DNA of 64,000 nucleotides from Microplitis mediator (lineage: Eukaryota > Arthropoda > Insecta > Hymenoptera > Braconidae): positions 13,040,385 through 13,104,384 of the forward strand of contig NC_079973.1 in assembly GCF_029852145.1 (NCBI RefSeq). Direction: 5' to 3'. The first letter of the stretch is position 1. Each line of letters begins with the position of its first letter. Positions 39,344-51,756 of this stretch are shown in pieces. Position numbers and translations under genes: made by a program. The notes beneath the pieces are model-generated. The model worked only from the letters and a program-made list of their open reading frames with translations. It ran no database searches and had not been told where the DNA came from.

Positions 39344-40853
39344 TTATTTATATGTTAAATAAATATATCAGTATTTGTTTAGATTTTATTATTGAATGTG
39401 GAATTAAATTTTATTAATTGTCAAACTTGTAACCAATTAAATGTTTATTTTTAAATTATTATGCTACTGATAATTAATTTTTGGTGGCATTCAAATATAA
39501 TAAAATCTAGAACTGATATATTTTTATTTTAATAAATATATAAGCTTACAATAATTTAGCTCTAATTAAATAATACATTGGATTAATGTAATTGATTCAA
39601 ATCCAATAGATTAAAAGTAATTAATGATAGTAATTTATATTTAAAAGTAAAATTAAATTTTTTTATTGTATACAAATTATTTTGTAGTTATTTAAGAATT
39701 AAGTTAAATAAATAAATAATCATTAATTTTAATAGAAAATTTTATTTTTATTAATTATTGACAACTTGCAGTTTTGTTATGAGTCAATTGTTATTCAAAT
39801 TTCATTGTTTATAAAATCATCAATTGATTTCAAGTTTCACTATCATAAAGTGAAAGCTAGTTTTATCATAAAGATTTGAGTTTGAAAAAATTTTTCTTAA
39901 TACTAAAGGATCATTAATTATTTTCTTTGAAAAAATTATCATAACACGGTGGCCACATTTTTGAAAAACCTGGAAATGTCAAGGAATTATAAATATTCTG
40001 GGAAAATCAGCGAAAAGTCGGAGAATTTTGACACAAAATTAAAAAAATGTTCTTTATTTTTTTTTTGACTGGAAAAATCCGATAAATTTTTGACTTTTCG
40101 CTAAGAAAATCGACGATTTTCGAAAAATTGGGAAGTTATTATTTTCACCCCGATTTTCGAAAGACAAGTTTTCATCAGATGTCGACGTTTTGAGGTCCTA
40201 GGAAGCTATTCTGACTATTTTCAGAATGATGTCCGAGTGTATGTATGTGTGTGTGTGTGTAAACTCTTTGTAACTTTTTAACTAATGAATCGATTTAGAT
40301 GGTTGAGGTGGCAATCGAAAGAGTTTGTTGGCCCTCAACTTTCCTGAAAATTTCAGATCATTTGAACAAGCAGACTCAAAAATATTGGCAAATTACGAAA
40401 AAAAAAAAATTTTTTTTTTAGTTTTTTAGTGATTTCTCAAAAACGACTTGAACGATCGACTTCAAAATCTAATCAGCTCTAGAATTCAAGAAAACGCGCC
40501 GATTGACACCTCAAACGTCAAAATCGGTTGATTAGTTCAAAAGATATCGGTGCTGAAAAGTTAAAAAAATAACATTTTATGTTATTTTTTCCAGATAAAT
40601 CAAAATATAATGTGCTAAAATGTGTCTGAAATCATACCAACTCTTTCTCAATATAGTCTCTTCCGATCATCAGATAATGTCATATAACTTGTTCCTTATT
40701 TTTAAACATATTGTCAGCAAAAAATTGAAAAACCCAGTCTTTAATTTTTTTCTCGGATATTCCATATATTATAGCTCTGACCTAAGTCAAAACTCATTAA
40801 AATCTTAATTTTGATCACTGACATTGATTTCTGCCTCAACACATTTATTTCAG
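39344..40853. other. POLR3B 3' flank and degenerate repeats
   Basis: 39344-39940 is AT-rich, probably 3' UTR and spacer. From 39945, CACGGTGGCCAC followed by GGAAATGTCAAGGAATT resembles the left end of the CAGGGTGGCCACGAA family (48848, 60131). 40063-40600 is a repeat whose TCATCAGATGTCGACGTTTT and GAAAATAGTC-type parts recur in reverse at 42763-43215. Confidence 0.5.
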
Positions 40854-41355
40854 AGAAGATGGTAAAACAGCATTTAATACTTCAACGCAGAATAATTCAA
40901 AAAAAGTTAATGATACAATTACGGAACATATTGCGAAATGTAGTGCGGCGAATTTTTATGTCAATGAAGAAAATTTAGCAGTCAGAAATAGTGAAAAATT
41001 TGGCGCATTACGCAACCAGTGCATAAGCGAAATTGAAAAAATGAAGATAACATTTGTTGGTAAAAGTAATGTAACGTATCATTATGTTTTAAATAATAAA
41101 TGTGTACACAAATTAGCTTTAAGTTTAAAATATGTTAGTGATAGTACTATTTTAGATTCTGTCATTCAGTCTATTTTTCCACTATATGCTGGAATAATAA
41201 ATTACCGGTTAAAAAAAGCATTAAGAAGAAAGAAATTGTTATTCAGTGCTACTGATTTAATTGATGATATTTTCCAAGAACTACAACTCCCAAATACTTT
41301 TACGAGGGATATTTTTAAATTTCTATCCAATGACGATTTAAAAAAATTACAATGA
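40854..41355 (+). CDS. Ankyrin/PRANC-like protein, C-terminal exon
   Basis: After a strong acceptor (CATTTATTTCAG ending 40853) the frame begins EDGKTAFNTST, the end of an ankyrin repeat. It continues through ITEHIAKCSAANFYV, LRNQCISEIEKMKI, FPLYAGIINYRLKKALRRKK, LPNTFTRDIFKFLSNDDLKK to the stop at 41353-41355, about 166 codons. The final Leu-Pro plus RDI..LS..DL pattern is the F-box-like end of PRANC domains. It aligns in order with the minus-strand piece at 2364-2970. No upstream ankyrin exon is recognisable before POLR3B, and the DNA there is repeat-derived. So either the 5' exons are lost or the reading start is not found. The frame itself has no lesion, which suggests recent origin or selection. 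Confidence 0.65.
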
Positions 41356-42692
41356 AATATTTATACGAATATTTTTACTTAGTATTACTTAGTTTGTAAC
41401 AAATTAGTAGTCATTATCAAGTAAATTTAATGAAGTAATTTTTATTACATGTATTTTATTATTATTATATTAATATTGTATTAGTTAAAGACATTTTGTT
41501 AAGCTTTGTAAATATATAAACTTATATTTACATTATGTATAATTCTATTAACCCTGTTATTGGCGTAAGCTGTTGGGTTTGTTTTTTTTCAATGAAATAA
41601 AATAAAATTATTATTATATGAATCAAAATACTTTATTTTAGAAAATTTCCCGCATGAAAACAAAGTATATTTTTATTTTATATACGAAAATATATAATTA
41701 TATAAAGCGGCAAAAATTTATGTATGTTTGAATATAATGTTCAAATAAGTTTTTCTCTACACGAGTCAACTCTACAGACAAAGTTTTACATCGCAACAAC
41801 TCTAGAAACGATTATTTCCACATCGATCCATCTCCATATGAGAACATATCTTTCATAATAAAAATCTCTACAGAGATCAACTCTACAGCGATTATATTTT
41901 CACATGCCGCAAAGTTCAAACAGTAGAATTTTTGTTATGACATTTTATTAATAAAGTAGGTTAATTATATAAAAAAAAGAATAAATGAAATTGAAATAAA
42001 ATTATTTAAATATTACAAAAGTGATGATTCATCCCCATAACAAATTTAGAAAATCAAGGGGTTGCTGCTGTTAACCTGGTGGTCTGAAGTCAAGTTTTTA
42101 TATCAATTTATTATTTAATCAGTATTAATATTCGTTGTTGTCTTCATATTTTTATTTTTAATAAAATATTAATTGATCACCACTCATAATTTACTATAAG
42201 GAAAAAAAATTACGGGTATGGTTCCCATAATTTTATGAAATTTGTTCTTATAGCGTTATAGGAGCTACGTCCATAATTGATGAGAGCAGTTCCTATAATG
42301 TAGGAATGATTCCCATAGTATTAATGTTAAGGGTAGCTTTTCCATTGAGGGTAAACGAATACTTAATAATTTTTCAAGTCGAATTAACAATAAATTGACG
42401 TAAAATTTGCCTGAAAATTGACGAAAACTTTTTTCTAGTCAACTTTTGAAGTAAATTTGCATTCTAATTCGGGTAGTAAATTTACGTCGAGTTGTGTAGC
42501 AAATCGTATATAAATTGTCCTCAAAAACGGAAAAGTCCCAAGTTGACGGAAATTTGACAAAAAAAGTCAAGAAAACTTTGGTATGTAAACTTTTGCTAAA
42601 GCAAACTGTGCATTAGAGTAAATTGAGCAAAAATTGACCGAAAATTTTTCTTTCAAACTTTTGCTGTCAATTTGTCAGTAAATTCGGGCAGC

Positions 42693-42762
<70 letters not shown>
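41356..42762. other. Intergenic with simple repeats
   Basis: Likely 3' UTR to about 41640, then CAACTCTACAG-type repeats (41750-41890), TTCCTATA-type repeats (42200-42340), AAATTGACG-rich sequence (42360-42680), and a (TA)n run of about 67 bp (42694-42760). No gene seen. Confidence 0.5.
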
Positions 42763-42764
<2 letters not shown>

Positions 42765-42802
42765 TCGGGTATCTTTCTGAAAATAGTCAAAATAGCTTCC
42801 TA

Positions 42803-43120
42803 CACTCAGAAAATTAAATGATAGGAATTATCTAGTGATGGTAAAATTTTTACTATCAATCCGATAGTAGTGAATATTATCTAGATGATTGTATAAATCA
42901 TCTATATCGTAATAATATTAATTACAATCCCTGATAGCAACTGTTATCATCCTGATGGTAATTTTTATCATCCTGATAATAACCGTTACCATCCTGATAT
43001 TATTATCTCTATTAAAAAAAATTATATCACTATCTTTGCATTTAAAAACTTTCGAATCATTCTAGATGATTGGAATTAAAAATTTAGTATAATAAACACA
43101 ATTACTTAATTTTCTGAGTG
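42803..43120. mobile_element. 318-bp MITE with TA duplication and empty-site proof
   Basis: Ends CACTCAGAAAATTAA ... TTAATTTTCTGAGTG, flanked by TA (42801-42802, 43121-43122). The host repeat at about 40185-40230 has the same flanks joined as TTCCTAGGACC (reverse), which is the uninserted state. TA duplication fits the Tc1/mariner superfamily. The interior carries CATCCTGAT(G/A) iterations. Confidence 0.85.
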
Positions 43121-43850
43121 TAGGACCTCAAAACGTCGACATCTGATGAAAACTCGATTTTCGAAAATCGGAGTGAAACTAATAATTTCCCTTTTTTTGA
43201 GAATTTTCAATTTTCTTAGCGGGAAGTAAAAAAATTGTATTTTTGATAATATTATCAATAAAAAAATTTATAAAAAATTTTATCAGACAAATTCTCATTA
43301 AAAATTTTTTAAATTAAAAAAAAAATCAAAGAACTGGATAAGGAACAAAAATTTTGAGATTTAAATTTTCGCGGGAAATAAAGATTAAGGATCAAACATA
43401 AAAAAAACATATTTAGTACTACATATTTGGCAGCACTGGCGACTCTGCTGCCGGTTTCTGAGAAGAGAGAGCAAAAAATCCGACAGTGAGTGAGAGAAAT
43501 TTTTAGTTAATGTCGAGTCAAGTAAAGTTTTGTGTGTTCGGTGTTGTTTGTGCTTCCGTAATAATTTATGTATTAAAAATAAATAATAACTACTTAATGT
43601 AATGAAAGTGTTTTATTTTTATTATTTTATATTATTTATATAATTAAAACATATATCTGGATATATATATGTTGATTCAAATCTAACATTGAATTTTATA
43701 AAACACTGCTATTAAAACCTTTCAAAGCATTACTAACAAAAATTACATTTAAAAAAATAAATATTCAAAAATAAACAAAATTTATTTAAAAAAAGGACCA
43801 ATATTTTGAGGATTACTCCGAAAATAAAAAATTGAATATACTTTCAAAAA
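43121..43850. promoter_or_regulatory. FAM76 upstream region
   Basis: Begins with the right part of the host repeat (to about 43215). A GC-richer segment 43425-43560 (GGCAGCACTGGCGACTCTGC) is the likely promoter/5' UTR of FAM76. No TATA box near the ATG. Confidence 0.35.
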
Positions 43851-46800
43851 ATGAGTTCTAATAATGTGAAAGCGTTATTTGCGTGCTCACGGTGTTTCTC
43901 CAGACATCCTTTTGAAGAATTGTCTCCTGGCCAACAGCTGTGCAAGGTGAATGATTTTAAATTATCGTTATTTAATAAATAAAAAATTATTATAACCTCT
44001 AAGAAATTTAAAAAAAAAAAAGATTTTTTTTCAACGTATATTTATGCATGTACAAACTTTTTTGGTTAACTGCTCTTGACGTTTCTCATTGACAAACGAT
44101 AAATATATATGTAATATTTAATATTAGAATTTTTAAAATTACGTCTTGTACTTAAATTAATATGATACTGAAGTTAGCAAACGTCAAATAATTTTTGGGA
44201 TTTAAAAAAAATGATAAATTATAAAAAAAAAAATATTTTGAATAATTGCACTTGTAGATTTTTTTATTTTCTACATGTGCATTTTTTTAGTTTTTTTTTT
44301 TTTGCAATTGATTTGGTGAAAAAAAAATCAAAAAATTGTTGATTGTCTGTTAACTTCTGGATCATAAATTAATTAAAAAATAAATATTATTTTAAATAAT
44401 TGTGATACTGAAGTTAATGATACTAAAGTTAGCACGATCCTGAAGTCAGCAAACAATTAAAAATTTTTTGATTTTGTTTTGAAGAATTAAATTTGAAGAA
44501 AAAAAAAACTGAAAAATGCACATGTAGAAAATTTTAAAAACTATAAGTGCAATTTTTTTAAATATTTTTTTTTTTATAATTTATCGTTTTTTAAAAAATC
44601 CAAAAATTATTTGACGTCTGCTAACTTCAATAATTTTTGAAATTTATTCAAAACTGTAAATTATAAAAATAAAATATTTAAAAAAATTGCACTGATTGTT
44701 TTTAAAATTTTCTACATGTGCATATTTTTTGATTTTTTTTCTTTGAATTTTATTTGTTGAAAAAAAAATCCGAAAATTTTAAATTGTCTGCTAACTTTAG
44801 GATCATTGAAGTCTAGTAATTTTTGAATTACTTTTCCAACGATAGATTGCAAAAAAAAATATTTAAAAAAATTGCACCTGTAGCTTTTTTTTATTTTCTA
44901 CAAGTGCATTTTTTTAATTTTTCATTTTTGTAATTTATTTGTTTAAAAAAAAAATTAGAAAATTAATGAGTGAATGTAGAAATGATCCTGAAGTTAGCAG
45001 ACAATTTGAAATTTTCGAATTTTTTTTTCAACAAATAAAATCCAAAGAAAAAAAATCCAAAAAAATGCACATGTAGAAAATTCAAAAAACTATAAGTGTA
45101 ATTTTTCAAAATATTTTTTTTTTATACTTTATCGTTTTGAACAAATTTCAAAAATTATTGAACGTCAGCTAACTTTAGTATCGTAATGTGGCAGACATCA
45201 GACAAATTTAATTATTAATAAATAGAGTAAATAATTGATAAAATAAAATTTAAAAAAATGCGCATTTTTAAAATTCAAAAATTAATAAGTGCATTTTTTT
45301 TAAATATTATTTTTTTTATTATTTATAATTTTAAATTTGTCTGATGTCTGCTACATTCGCACTCATGAAAATTAGTAATTGTCTATTAACTTCAGAATCA
45401 TAAATAATTTATTATTTACATATATATATATATATTATTTAATAAAAAACAATATATATAATGATATGAGCGCTCATGAGCGTTAAATATCAAGCTTTGA
45501 ATTGTATCTATAAAATAAAACAATCGTATAATATCGGATAAAACGATATTGTTGATTTAGGAATGTCGTGGTTCATTTCCTGTGGTTAAGTGTACATACT
45601 GCAGATCTGAATTTCAACAAACAATGTGAGTATAATTTAATAAATATAATTATTTATTAATTAACATAAATGTATATATTTAATAATAATTATTATTATT
45701 ATTTAAATACTTATTGCTATTAATTATTTATTTTTACAACAGAAAAGGTAACACTTGTACAATTTGCAAGAAATGCGAGCAAAATGTTAAGGCTTATGGT
45801 AAACCATCGGCTTGTGAATACTGTAATACTATTGCGGCATTTATTGGTAGCAAATGTCAAAGATGTACCAATTCGGAAAAACGTTATGGTCCACCAGTAA
45901 CTTGTGAGCAATGCAAACAAAAGTGTGCATTTGATAGACAAGATGAAGACAAAAAGGTTACAATTTTATATTTTTTATTAATTCATTTTATTTTTAATTA
46001 AGGAGGTTCACGTGTTTCTATTGGTTATCGAAAATTCAAACTTTGAGATTTGAAATTTAACAATTTTGGAGATAAATGTACCATAGATCTACTGTTAAAA
46101 TTATTTGAGGATTTACTGTATAGTTATTGAGAAAAAAATTATTAAAAACTGTTTTTTAAATCATTGTACATGGGATCTTATGACAGAAATACAATATTAA
46201 TTTTTTTCGCTGTCAACTTTACAACTTTGAGCTCTCAAAAACTGATATAAGAAAGTTGAATAAGTGTAGGGTCAAATTGTATATTTTAAAGTTAATGTCA
46301 CCGTTAAAAACAATGAGATAAATAAAGTCGAAAAAATTGTTTTAGTGATTAATGAGTTGAGGTGACGTAGAGGACGCCTTGGCAACGCTGCCAGAGACAG
46401 TTGTTATGTGGCGCCAATTTTAAAAACATAAGAAATAGAAAAAAAAATTTTTTGGTCGGTAAAAAGTCCAATTTTCAAGTAAACATAAAATATAATAAGA
46501 CAATTTTCGAGATGGATATTTTGCTCCATTTTTAAATTAGGGAAATTATTTATTTAAATTTTTGCTACACACCTGACTTTAGCGTTTATGTACATTCACA
46601 CACATATATATCAAAGAGCACTGTTGCCATATCTTATTTCAAATTTTTACTACAGAAGGATTTTAAATATTTTAATTTATTAAACATTAATAAATGTGTG
46701 CAAATAAACTACAAATAATCTATATTATTAAGAGAATAAGGAAAATTTTGTGCCCGCCATATCTATATGATAGAATTAGTTAATGTTATTGAAATTGGTA

Positions 46801-48371
46801 TCATTAGACAGGTCTTGACTTGAATTTGTGCCTTTTCATAGTTTAAACTCTTTTTAATTGCCAAGTATTGAGATAAATAGATTTATCTATATCATTCGAA
46901 TTACATTTAAATTACGCGGGAAAAAAGATGATCGTATTTATTTTCTTTAAATAAATTAATACTTTAATTATTCTGTCAGTAAATATGACTGAATGTCACT
47001 GAATATATAGCTATATTATTTATATCGCGTTACTTATTCCAAAATGACAGATTTTTAAACTCCATTTTGGTTTTAGGAAGCTTCTCAAAGCCAAAAAAGT
47101 GTGCATAGAAAAAGAAAGGATTCATTGACACAAAAAATCTTTACTCGCCTAAAGGAAATTTTGACTTACCCCAATAAATTTTTTGCAATGTGGATTGGAA
47201 ACAAAAATTTATTTAGAACTAGAAAAAATTACTCGGTGCAAGGAATTATTTTTTGACCAAAAAAATCTTTTCTCGCCCCAAGACAATTTTTGTATTTAAT
47301 TGGTAATGCATAAAATTTCTTGGTGCAAATTAAAATTTTGTTGCGGCAAAAAATCCTTTTTTTTTGCGTATTTTATAAATTTACTAGTGATGTTTGGGCA
47401 GTCACGTAGTGACTGCAGGTTGCTCGTTATAATTACAAAAACGAATTTTAATCATATTTTTGTCAGCTTACAAAATGAACCTCCTTAATCAGTCAATTAA
47501 TTAATTAATTTATTTATTTAGGTTGATGGTAAACTACTATGCTGGCTTTGTACATTGTCCTACAAAAGAGCACTGGCTAAAACAAAACAATCGGATGCAG
47601 ACAGAAGAGCACATTTGAAACTTGCACATGATCGTGCTACTAAACACAAGGAGCAAAAGTAATTAAATACAATAATTTTTTTTATACTATTGAAACAAAG
47701 TAAGAATGCTGATAAGTTAATTGATATATTATTAATATCAAGTTTGATTAATTTATCGTTTACTTAATAATAGTAATTGTTCTATAAATTATTTAAAATT
47801 AAAATAAATAAATTTGTTTTTAGATTAAAAGGTCATAATAAACGGCCGCATCGTGTTGATGTCACGAAGTTGCCTCCTCAAACAGAATCTCCAGAAGTAA
47901 ATGGACCAGCACCAATAAAAGTTGCACGAATGGTTGGAGTTCATGATCCTCATGATCCGAATAGTTCTGACCACGTTGTTGCTGTTACACAGCTCAAAGA
48001 GAAAATAGCTCATTTACAAAAACAATTATCGCTTAAAGATAGTCAATTACTTACCAAGGATAGACAAGTATGTCGTTTATTTTTAATTATTATTGAATAA
48101 TTATATTTAATTAATGGTAATTTATTTGAAATTTTAGATAACTGATTTAAAAGCTAAGAATTTTACCGCGGAAGCCGAATTACGTAATAAAATGAAAGCT
48201 ACTGAAAAAGAATATGATAGTAAAGTAGCAACAATGCAGTCAAAAATATCTGGTCTTTTGAAAGAAGTCGCTACTTTGTCGAAAAGTACGAAACGTGCTG
48301 ACCGATTGGCTGCTACGAAAAATGAGGCTAGTACCAATAGTGGAAGTGGTACAGACAGTCCTATACCTTGA
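43851..48371 (+). CDS. FAM76: FAM76 family protein (6 exons)
   Basis: Exons 43851-43946, 45561-45625, 45743-45956, 47522-47658, 47824-48067, 48138-48371; phases match, about 329 aa (human FAM76B 339). The N-terminal half is cysteine-rich with many CxxC pairs: CSRCFSRHPFEELSPGQQLC, CTYCRSEFQQ, CTICKKCEQNVKAYGKP, CQRCTNSEKRYGPP, CEQCKQKCAFDR, LLCWLCTLSYKR. These are the conserved FAM76 blocks and probably bind zinc. The C-terminal half has the coiled coil VAVTQLKEKIAHLQKQLSLK continuing to KEVATLSKSTKRADR, ending SGSGTDSPIP. FAM76 proteins are nuclear-speckle proteins of uncertain function; in insects there is one copy, so A versus B is not meaningful. The third donor is AAG|GTTACA, weaker than the others. 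Introns 1 and 3 are filled with MITEs and a Helitron-like copy. Confidence 0.93.
44160..45370. mobile_element. Cluster of five to six MITEs in FAM76 intron 1
   Basis: Back-to-back GATCCTGAAGTTAGC-family copies (about 44160-44367, 44400-44640, 44640-44810, 44810-44985, 44985-45185) and one AGACATCAGA-family copy (45186-45365). Each shows GCACATGTAGAAAATT and GTGCAATTTTTTTAAATATT inner blocks. Confidence 0.6.
46001..47485. mobile_element. AGGAGGTTCA TIR element hosting a Helitron
   Basis: Left TTAAGGAGGTTCACGTG, right AAAATGAACCTCCTTAA. FAM76 intron 3. Interrupted by the Helitron-like copy at 46719-47426. Confidence 0.6.
46719..47426. mobile_element. Helitron-like element, copy C
   Basis: A|TCTATATTATTAAGAGAAT start, hairpin GCAGTCACGTAGTGACTGC, end GGTTGCTCG|T. 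Nested in the AGGAGGTTCA element. Confidence 0.65.
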
Positions 48372-48847
48372 TAAGGTATTAAATTATAATTAGTTCAATA
48401 AATTATATTTTACTACCCAATTAAGAGAGACCACTAGTGTGACCGCCTGAAAAAACGATCATTTATGGGAATTTTTTAAAAGAAAACTAGTGCATGGAAT
48501 GTTCTAATGTTTTAAGGATATATAATGAATACAAGACAAAATTTTTGGACCGAAAAATTGAAAATTCAGCGAGTTATTCACAATCTCCCAACGCTCAAAA
48601 AAAAAGTTCCCCCCGCTGCAGTGATAGCAATCTTCACAGTGCGTGAGATCAAAAAAACCAAAAAGTTTATTAAACTAGAAGGTGTTTCTTGTACCATGAC
48701 CCCCGGGCTAAAAAAAATTAAAATTTAACAAAACGGCGGAGTTTTTGAAAACGATTCCAAATTTCGCGCGAAAATTCGATGATTTTTGGCCTGCCAAAAT
48801 TACATTTTTGATTCGATCGAAAAACTGGAGGTTCATGGTACATAGAA

Positions 48848-49738
48848 CAGGGTGGCCACGAACCGGGAATATCGAGAATCATCAGGGAATTTAATGCAAC
48901 CGGGAAATATCATGGAAATGTCAGGGAATTTCGAAAAGTATCCGGAAATTAAATTTTAACAGTTCAATATTTAAAAAATTTTCAATTATACACTAGTTAT
49001 AAAAATTAAGGGATATTGAAAAAATTTCAAATTTTAAAGTGATTTTCAACAGATTGTAACTTGAAGGAAAATGGTCATACGACAAAAACAAAAAAGGCAA
49101 ATTGTAGCTTCAAGTGTCTAGTTTTCTGATCTGGTCTTTAAATGTTTTTATTATGTGCGGTTCCGGAGAAATCCTAAGAAAACTATCGAAAAAGAAATTT
49201 AACAAATTTTTGCTCGTCTTAAAAACGGTCTTCGAGCTTCAATAAATTTTTTTCGATAATTATGATAGACTTTTGATTACTCCGGGTTCGTGCATAATAA
49301 AAAAATTTAAAGACCCAGATAAGAAAACTAGACACTTGAAGCTACAGTGTGACTTTTTGTTTTTATTGTACGACCATTTCCCTTCGAGTTACAAACTGTT
49401 GAAAATTACTAAAAAATTTGAAATTTTTTACATATCCCTTAATTTTTGTAACCAGTGTATTTTGAATTTATTTAAATTATAAAATTTCTTATTAAATATT
49501 TTAACTTATACATTTTTAACATCGAATAATCAAAAGTAGGCAATATTAATTTATTTTTTCTGGTTTCTCTTATGATTTAATTATCAAATTTAATTATCAA
49601 AAATGAAAATATAATAAAAACTTTGAATATCTAAATGATACGAATAAAATTTATAAATCAGGAAAAAATGTAAAAAACTTTACTGGAAAACCGGGAAATA
49701 TCAGGGAATTTTGAAATCATTTCTTCGTGGTCATCCTG
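48848..49738. mobile_element. CAGGGTGGCCACGAA element, copy 1
   Basis: Left CAGGGTGGCCACGAACCGGG, right TTCTTCGTGGTCATCCTG, flanked by TAGAA on both sides. The interior contains a palindrome (about 48985-49460). Close copy at 60131-60949. Confidence 0.7.
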
Positions 49739-49747
49739 TAGAAACAT

Positions 49748-50419
49748 CGCGTGCCGAATGCCAAAAGGGCGTATTACAGCAGTTAGATAGGGTTCCATGC
49801 CAAAAGGGCCTATAAAAAAATTTTTTTTTGCCATTCTTTTTAAAATCGCTCGAAACGTAAAGATCTGCAGAAAAAAAAAATTTTGACTTACTAACGCCAA
49901 AAGGGTGTATCTTACGATGTACGCCCTTTTGGCTTTAGGAAATTGTCGGTCTAAAGCCAAAAGAGCGTATAAAAAAATTCAGGATTTTTAAAAATTTCGG
50001 AAAACAGTCTTCAAAATTGTCCGGAGAAGGTTTTTATGACAAAAAATTTTGAAAAAGTCAACATTTTCGATGGTAGTAACTTTAATTTTTCATCATCTTG
50101 GACAGTCCAATGTAATTAAAATAATCATCAACTTTAATTTTTAATCAACTAGGAAATTCCCAAATAATTAATGATTATAAGCTAGAGATAATAAAGTTCA
50201 ATATTCGTTCTTACATTCAACGCCATGCGGAGCGTATGTTGGAAAGCTAGTGTTTGAGACATACGCCCTTTTGGCTTTGGAAATTTTTTTTTTCATTTTT
50301 AGACTTAGAACATGTCTACAAAACGATTGGCACCAAAAAAAAAAATTGTACGCCCTTTTGGTTCTTTAAAGCCAAAAGGGCGTATAATTTTTATACGTCC
50401 TTTTGGCATTTGGCACGCG
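49748..50419. mobile_element. CGCGTGCC element with iterated GCCAAAAGGGCGTA
   Basis: Ends CGCGTGCCGAATGCCAAAAG ... CTTTTGGCATTTGGCACGCG (the right end has CCTTTTGG), flanked by ACAT (49744-49747, 50420-50423). GCCAAAAGGGCGTA or its reverse occurs about nine times. No protein. Confidence 0.7.
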
Positions 50420-50647
50420 ACATATATAAAAGATACTTCAATTCAAATAAAATCGATCGGATGATTTGTCTTCGAGTTATAGATGCAGCAATTTCGAAAA
50501 ATGTATTTTCGAGAACCGATAAGCGGCTGCTCTTCAGATCGCTGTAGTGAAATTGTGTAGTATTATTTTTGAAGGTATAGACTATCGAAATATGAAAAAA
50601 AAAATGGATTGATTTTTCAAAATTTCACACTAGTGGTTTCCCTTAAG

Positions 50648-51243
50648 TAATTAATAATTAATAATAATCAATTCACTTTTTTCTTTTGATCTTTTTAGGA
50701 GTTTTTTTAGATGAAACAACGTGCATATTAAATGTCCAACTTATAAATATAAATAGCAAATTTTTTCCATCTTACAAAATACGAAAAAAAAAAACTGTAT
50801 TATTTTTATAATTATCAATAAGAACAAATTATCCTCAATGTTCCATGAGTATCATCATTATTCGATTTGATATTGAGGATTAGGATTAAAATAATAATAA
50901 TAATAATAATCAGGGCAATTTTAAATATTGCTTTAAATTAAATTTGTGTTGTAGAAGTTTTTGTTTGACCAAGAAAAAAAAAAACAATGTCCGTTAATTA
51001 GTATCAGTCTTGATTGTAAAAAATAAAATTGTAATTTGACGTATAATTTAAACGTTATGACTTTAACAAAAATATCAATGAAACAAAATAATTTAAATAC
51101 TAATATGATGAATTTTCATACTTGTAATAATTGTAAATTTATGATTCTATGTGAAATTTTGGTTATTGTAGAGAAACTTTTCAATATAATTTATCGAAAC
51201 TGGAAAACTTCTTTATTTTCTTTTTAATCTCTGCTACAAAACA
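50648..51243. other. AT-rich spacer
   Basis: No repeat ends or coding exon recognised. (AAT)n at about 50893-50911. May include distal FAM76 3' UTR. Confidence 0.3.
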
Positions 51244-51701
51244 CCCGTGTAAAAAAAAATTTTGTTCATCATGAATTTAGATCTGAATTTCACGAAACTC
51301 AGATCGTGACACAAAAATGACTTTCATCATGAATTTGCTCTAAGTTTTCGTCTAGTAAATCCGTATCAATTATAAAATTAATTTATTGCGTCTTTGAATT
51401 GGACTTCGATAGAAACTTGACTGAATTTTTACTATTTTAAATATTTTGTAAAATTTATCGCTGTAGAAATTACCTAAATTTCTTGTGTCAAGTAATCAGT
51501 TTACGTAAATCAATTTCGAGTGTAAAATTAATTTAGTGAATAAACTTCAGATCACGAGGATAAAAATTTGACTCATAATTTCGTCGTGATTGAAGTTTTT
51601 GATACGAATTTATGATGAAAGTCATACTTTTATCACGATCTGAGTTTCATGATGAAGTTTAGATCTAAATTCATTGTGAATAAACATTTTTTTTACACAG
51701 G
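51244..51701. mobile_element. CCCGTGTAAAAAAAA TIR element
   Basis: Left CCCGTGTAAAAAAAAATTTT, right CATTTTTTTTACACAGG, with inner ATGAATTTAGATCTGAATTT / AAGTTTAGATCTAAATTCAT arms and repeated ATCATGAATT, GATCTGAGTTTC. Related to 4267-4643. Confidence 0.6.
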
Positions 51702-51756
51702 TACATCAAATTTAATATTATTCCTTTCCATTACTTATAATAATAATAATAATAAC

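Larger units (their letters stand above)
48421..50647. mobile_element. TTAAGGGGGACCACTAGTGTGA element, copy 2, interrupted
   Basis: The left part (48421-48847) and right part (50420-50647) together match copy 1 at 20163-20858 in reverse. Two other elements sit between them. It lies about 50 bp after the FAM76 stop codon. Confidence 0.7.

Noticed and set aside
49748..50419. CRISPR-like array from the repeated GCCAAAAGGGCGTA
   Set aside because: Spacing is irregular, orientation alternates, termini are inverted repeats with a target duplication, and the host is a eukaryote.
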